A DNA stretch of 64,000 bases from Methylobacterium sp. BTF04 (GTDB lineage: Bacteria > Pseudomonadota > Alphaproteobacteria > Rhizobiales > Beijerinckiaceae): contig NZ_JAAHTB010000011.1 in NCBI RefSeq assembly GCF_010692745.1, forward strand, positions 1 to 64,000, in the 5' to 3' direction. Positions 63,607 through 64,000 of this stretch are shown here, piece by piece (the stretch's first letter is position 1; the number at the start of each line of letters is the position of its first letter). The notes beneath the pieces were generated by a model that did no database searches, was not told the DNA's origin, and saw nothing but the letters and a program-made list of their open reading frames with translations. Position numbers and translations under genes: made by a program.

Positions 63607-64000
63607 TCACCTCTTGGCTCGCAAGGCCGTCGACGACAGCCCGGAGCGCGGGCCGTGCAGGAAGACCCAGGCCGGCGGGGCCAGGTCGGCGAGCAGGCCA
63701 GCATCCGATTCGTCGATGCGCCAGCGGCTGAGGAATCGGGCGGCGCGGGCGTTGGGAGCCTTGAGGGTGAAACCCGGCCTGTCGATGATCGCGATCGGCA
63801 TCGTCGCGGCGATCTCGGCGAATCCGCGCCAGCGATGGAACGTGGCGAGACTGTCTGCGCCCATGATCCAGACGAAATGCACGGATGGCGCACGGGCGCG
63901 CAGATAGCGCAGGCTCTGGCGGGTGTAGCGAACGCCGATATGGCTCTCGAAGTCGGTGACCGCGATGCGCGGGTGGGTGGCGACGTCGCGCGCCGCCGCG
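63607..64000 (-). CDS. nadD: Nicotinate-nucleotide adenylyltransferase, 5' part outside window
   Basis: The last 130 or so codons of NadD. Visible blocks: VTDFESHIGVRYTRQSLRYLRAR, VHFVWIMGADSLATFHRWRGFAEI, MPIAIIDRPGFTL, and the C-terminal SGLSSTALR corresponding to the family ISST-x-x-R ATP site. The N-terminal HxGH nucleotide-binding loop lies beyond the window edge. First visible gene of the nadD-rsfS-rlmH-envC-ctpA operon. Confidence 0.93.
   Translation of the reverse strand, partial: AAARDVATHPRIAVTDFESHIGVRYTRQSLRYLRARAPSVHFVWIMGADSLATFHRWRGFAEIAATMPIAIIDRPGFTLKAPNARAARFLSRWRIDESDAGLLADLAPPAWVFLHGPRSGLSSTALRAKR

Noticed and set aside
1..64000. tRNA genes, CRISPR arrays, insertion sequences, attachment sites, replication origin
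   Set aside because: Scanned by eye for T-loop GTTCGAAT patterns, regularly spaced repeats, transposase motifs and DnaA-box clusters; none found. A covariance-model search could still reveal an RNA missed here.

Overview
The window looks like chromosomal DNA of a high-GC alphaproteobacterium of the order Hyphomicrobiales, most likely family Methylobacteriaceae. The evidence is the gene content and the local gene orders: rpmH-rnpA-yidC-yihA, nadD-rsfS-rlmH-envC-ctpA, gap-pgk-fba, zapA next to a DUF4164 gene, RegB/RegA, RcdA and an intracellular PHA depolymerase. That placement is from memory of families, not from a search. I found no rRNA, tRNA, CRISPR array, insertion sequence, prophage or integrase.

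Layout. 0.3-8.1 kb: envelope proteins of unknown function, endonuclease III, purC, and a leftward operon of a secreted protein plus two paralogous GT2 glycosyltransferases. 8.3-15.1 kb: YgjP-type metalloprotease, PhaZ, the redox two-component pair RegB/RegA, small membrane proteins, then purS-purQ. 15.2-22.6 kb, leftward: apt, inositol monophosphatase family, SEL1-repeat protein, thiE, fba, pgk, a coiled-coil protein and gap. 23.0-28.2 kb, mostly rightward: DUF4164, zapA, a putative DUF4160/DUF2442-HTH pair, a 6S RNA candidate, 5-formyl-THF cyclo-ligase, a YmdB-type phosphoesterase and a MotA/MotB-like pair. 28.2-31.1 kb: D-cysteine desulfhydrase and an ABC exporter. 31.3-36.8 kb: rpmE, rcdA, then rpmH-rnpA-yidC-yihA-DUF423 and two tiny membrane proteins. 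36.8-45.5 kb: secreted carboxymuconolactone-decarboxylase-fold protein, short-chain fatty acid transporter, clpB, MOSC protein, argB. 45.6-49.1 kb: a four-gene overlapping operon matching the SiaABCD partner-switch/diguanylate cyclase module. 49.5-57.8 kb: pyrimidine 5'-nucleotidase, zincin-like protease, O-antigen-ligase-like protein, WD40 protein, DUF1275, single-domain response regulator and a ROK-family protein whose motifs are in circularly permuted order. 57.8-64 kb: rppH, a divergent polysaccharide deacetylase, and the ctpA-envC-rlmH-rsfS-nadD operon (read leftward; nadD runs off the window).

Most genes are housekeeping. The observations I rate highest are the permuted ROK protein (55.9-57.0 kb), the SiaABCD-like operon (45.6-49.1 kb), the 6S RNA candidate with two genes inserted between it and zapA (23.7-24.6 kb), and the MotA/MotB-like pair (26.2-28.2 kb).

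Several usually contiguous alphaproteobacterial blocks are split here. purC is 11 kb from purSQ, no purL follows purQ, no tkt lies next to gap, and argB is 8.5 kb from yihA. All functional statements are inferred from sequence read by eye; no database search was possible.
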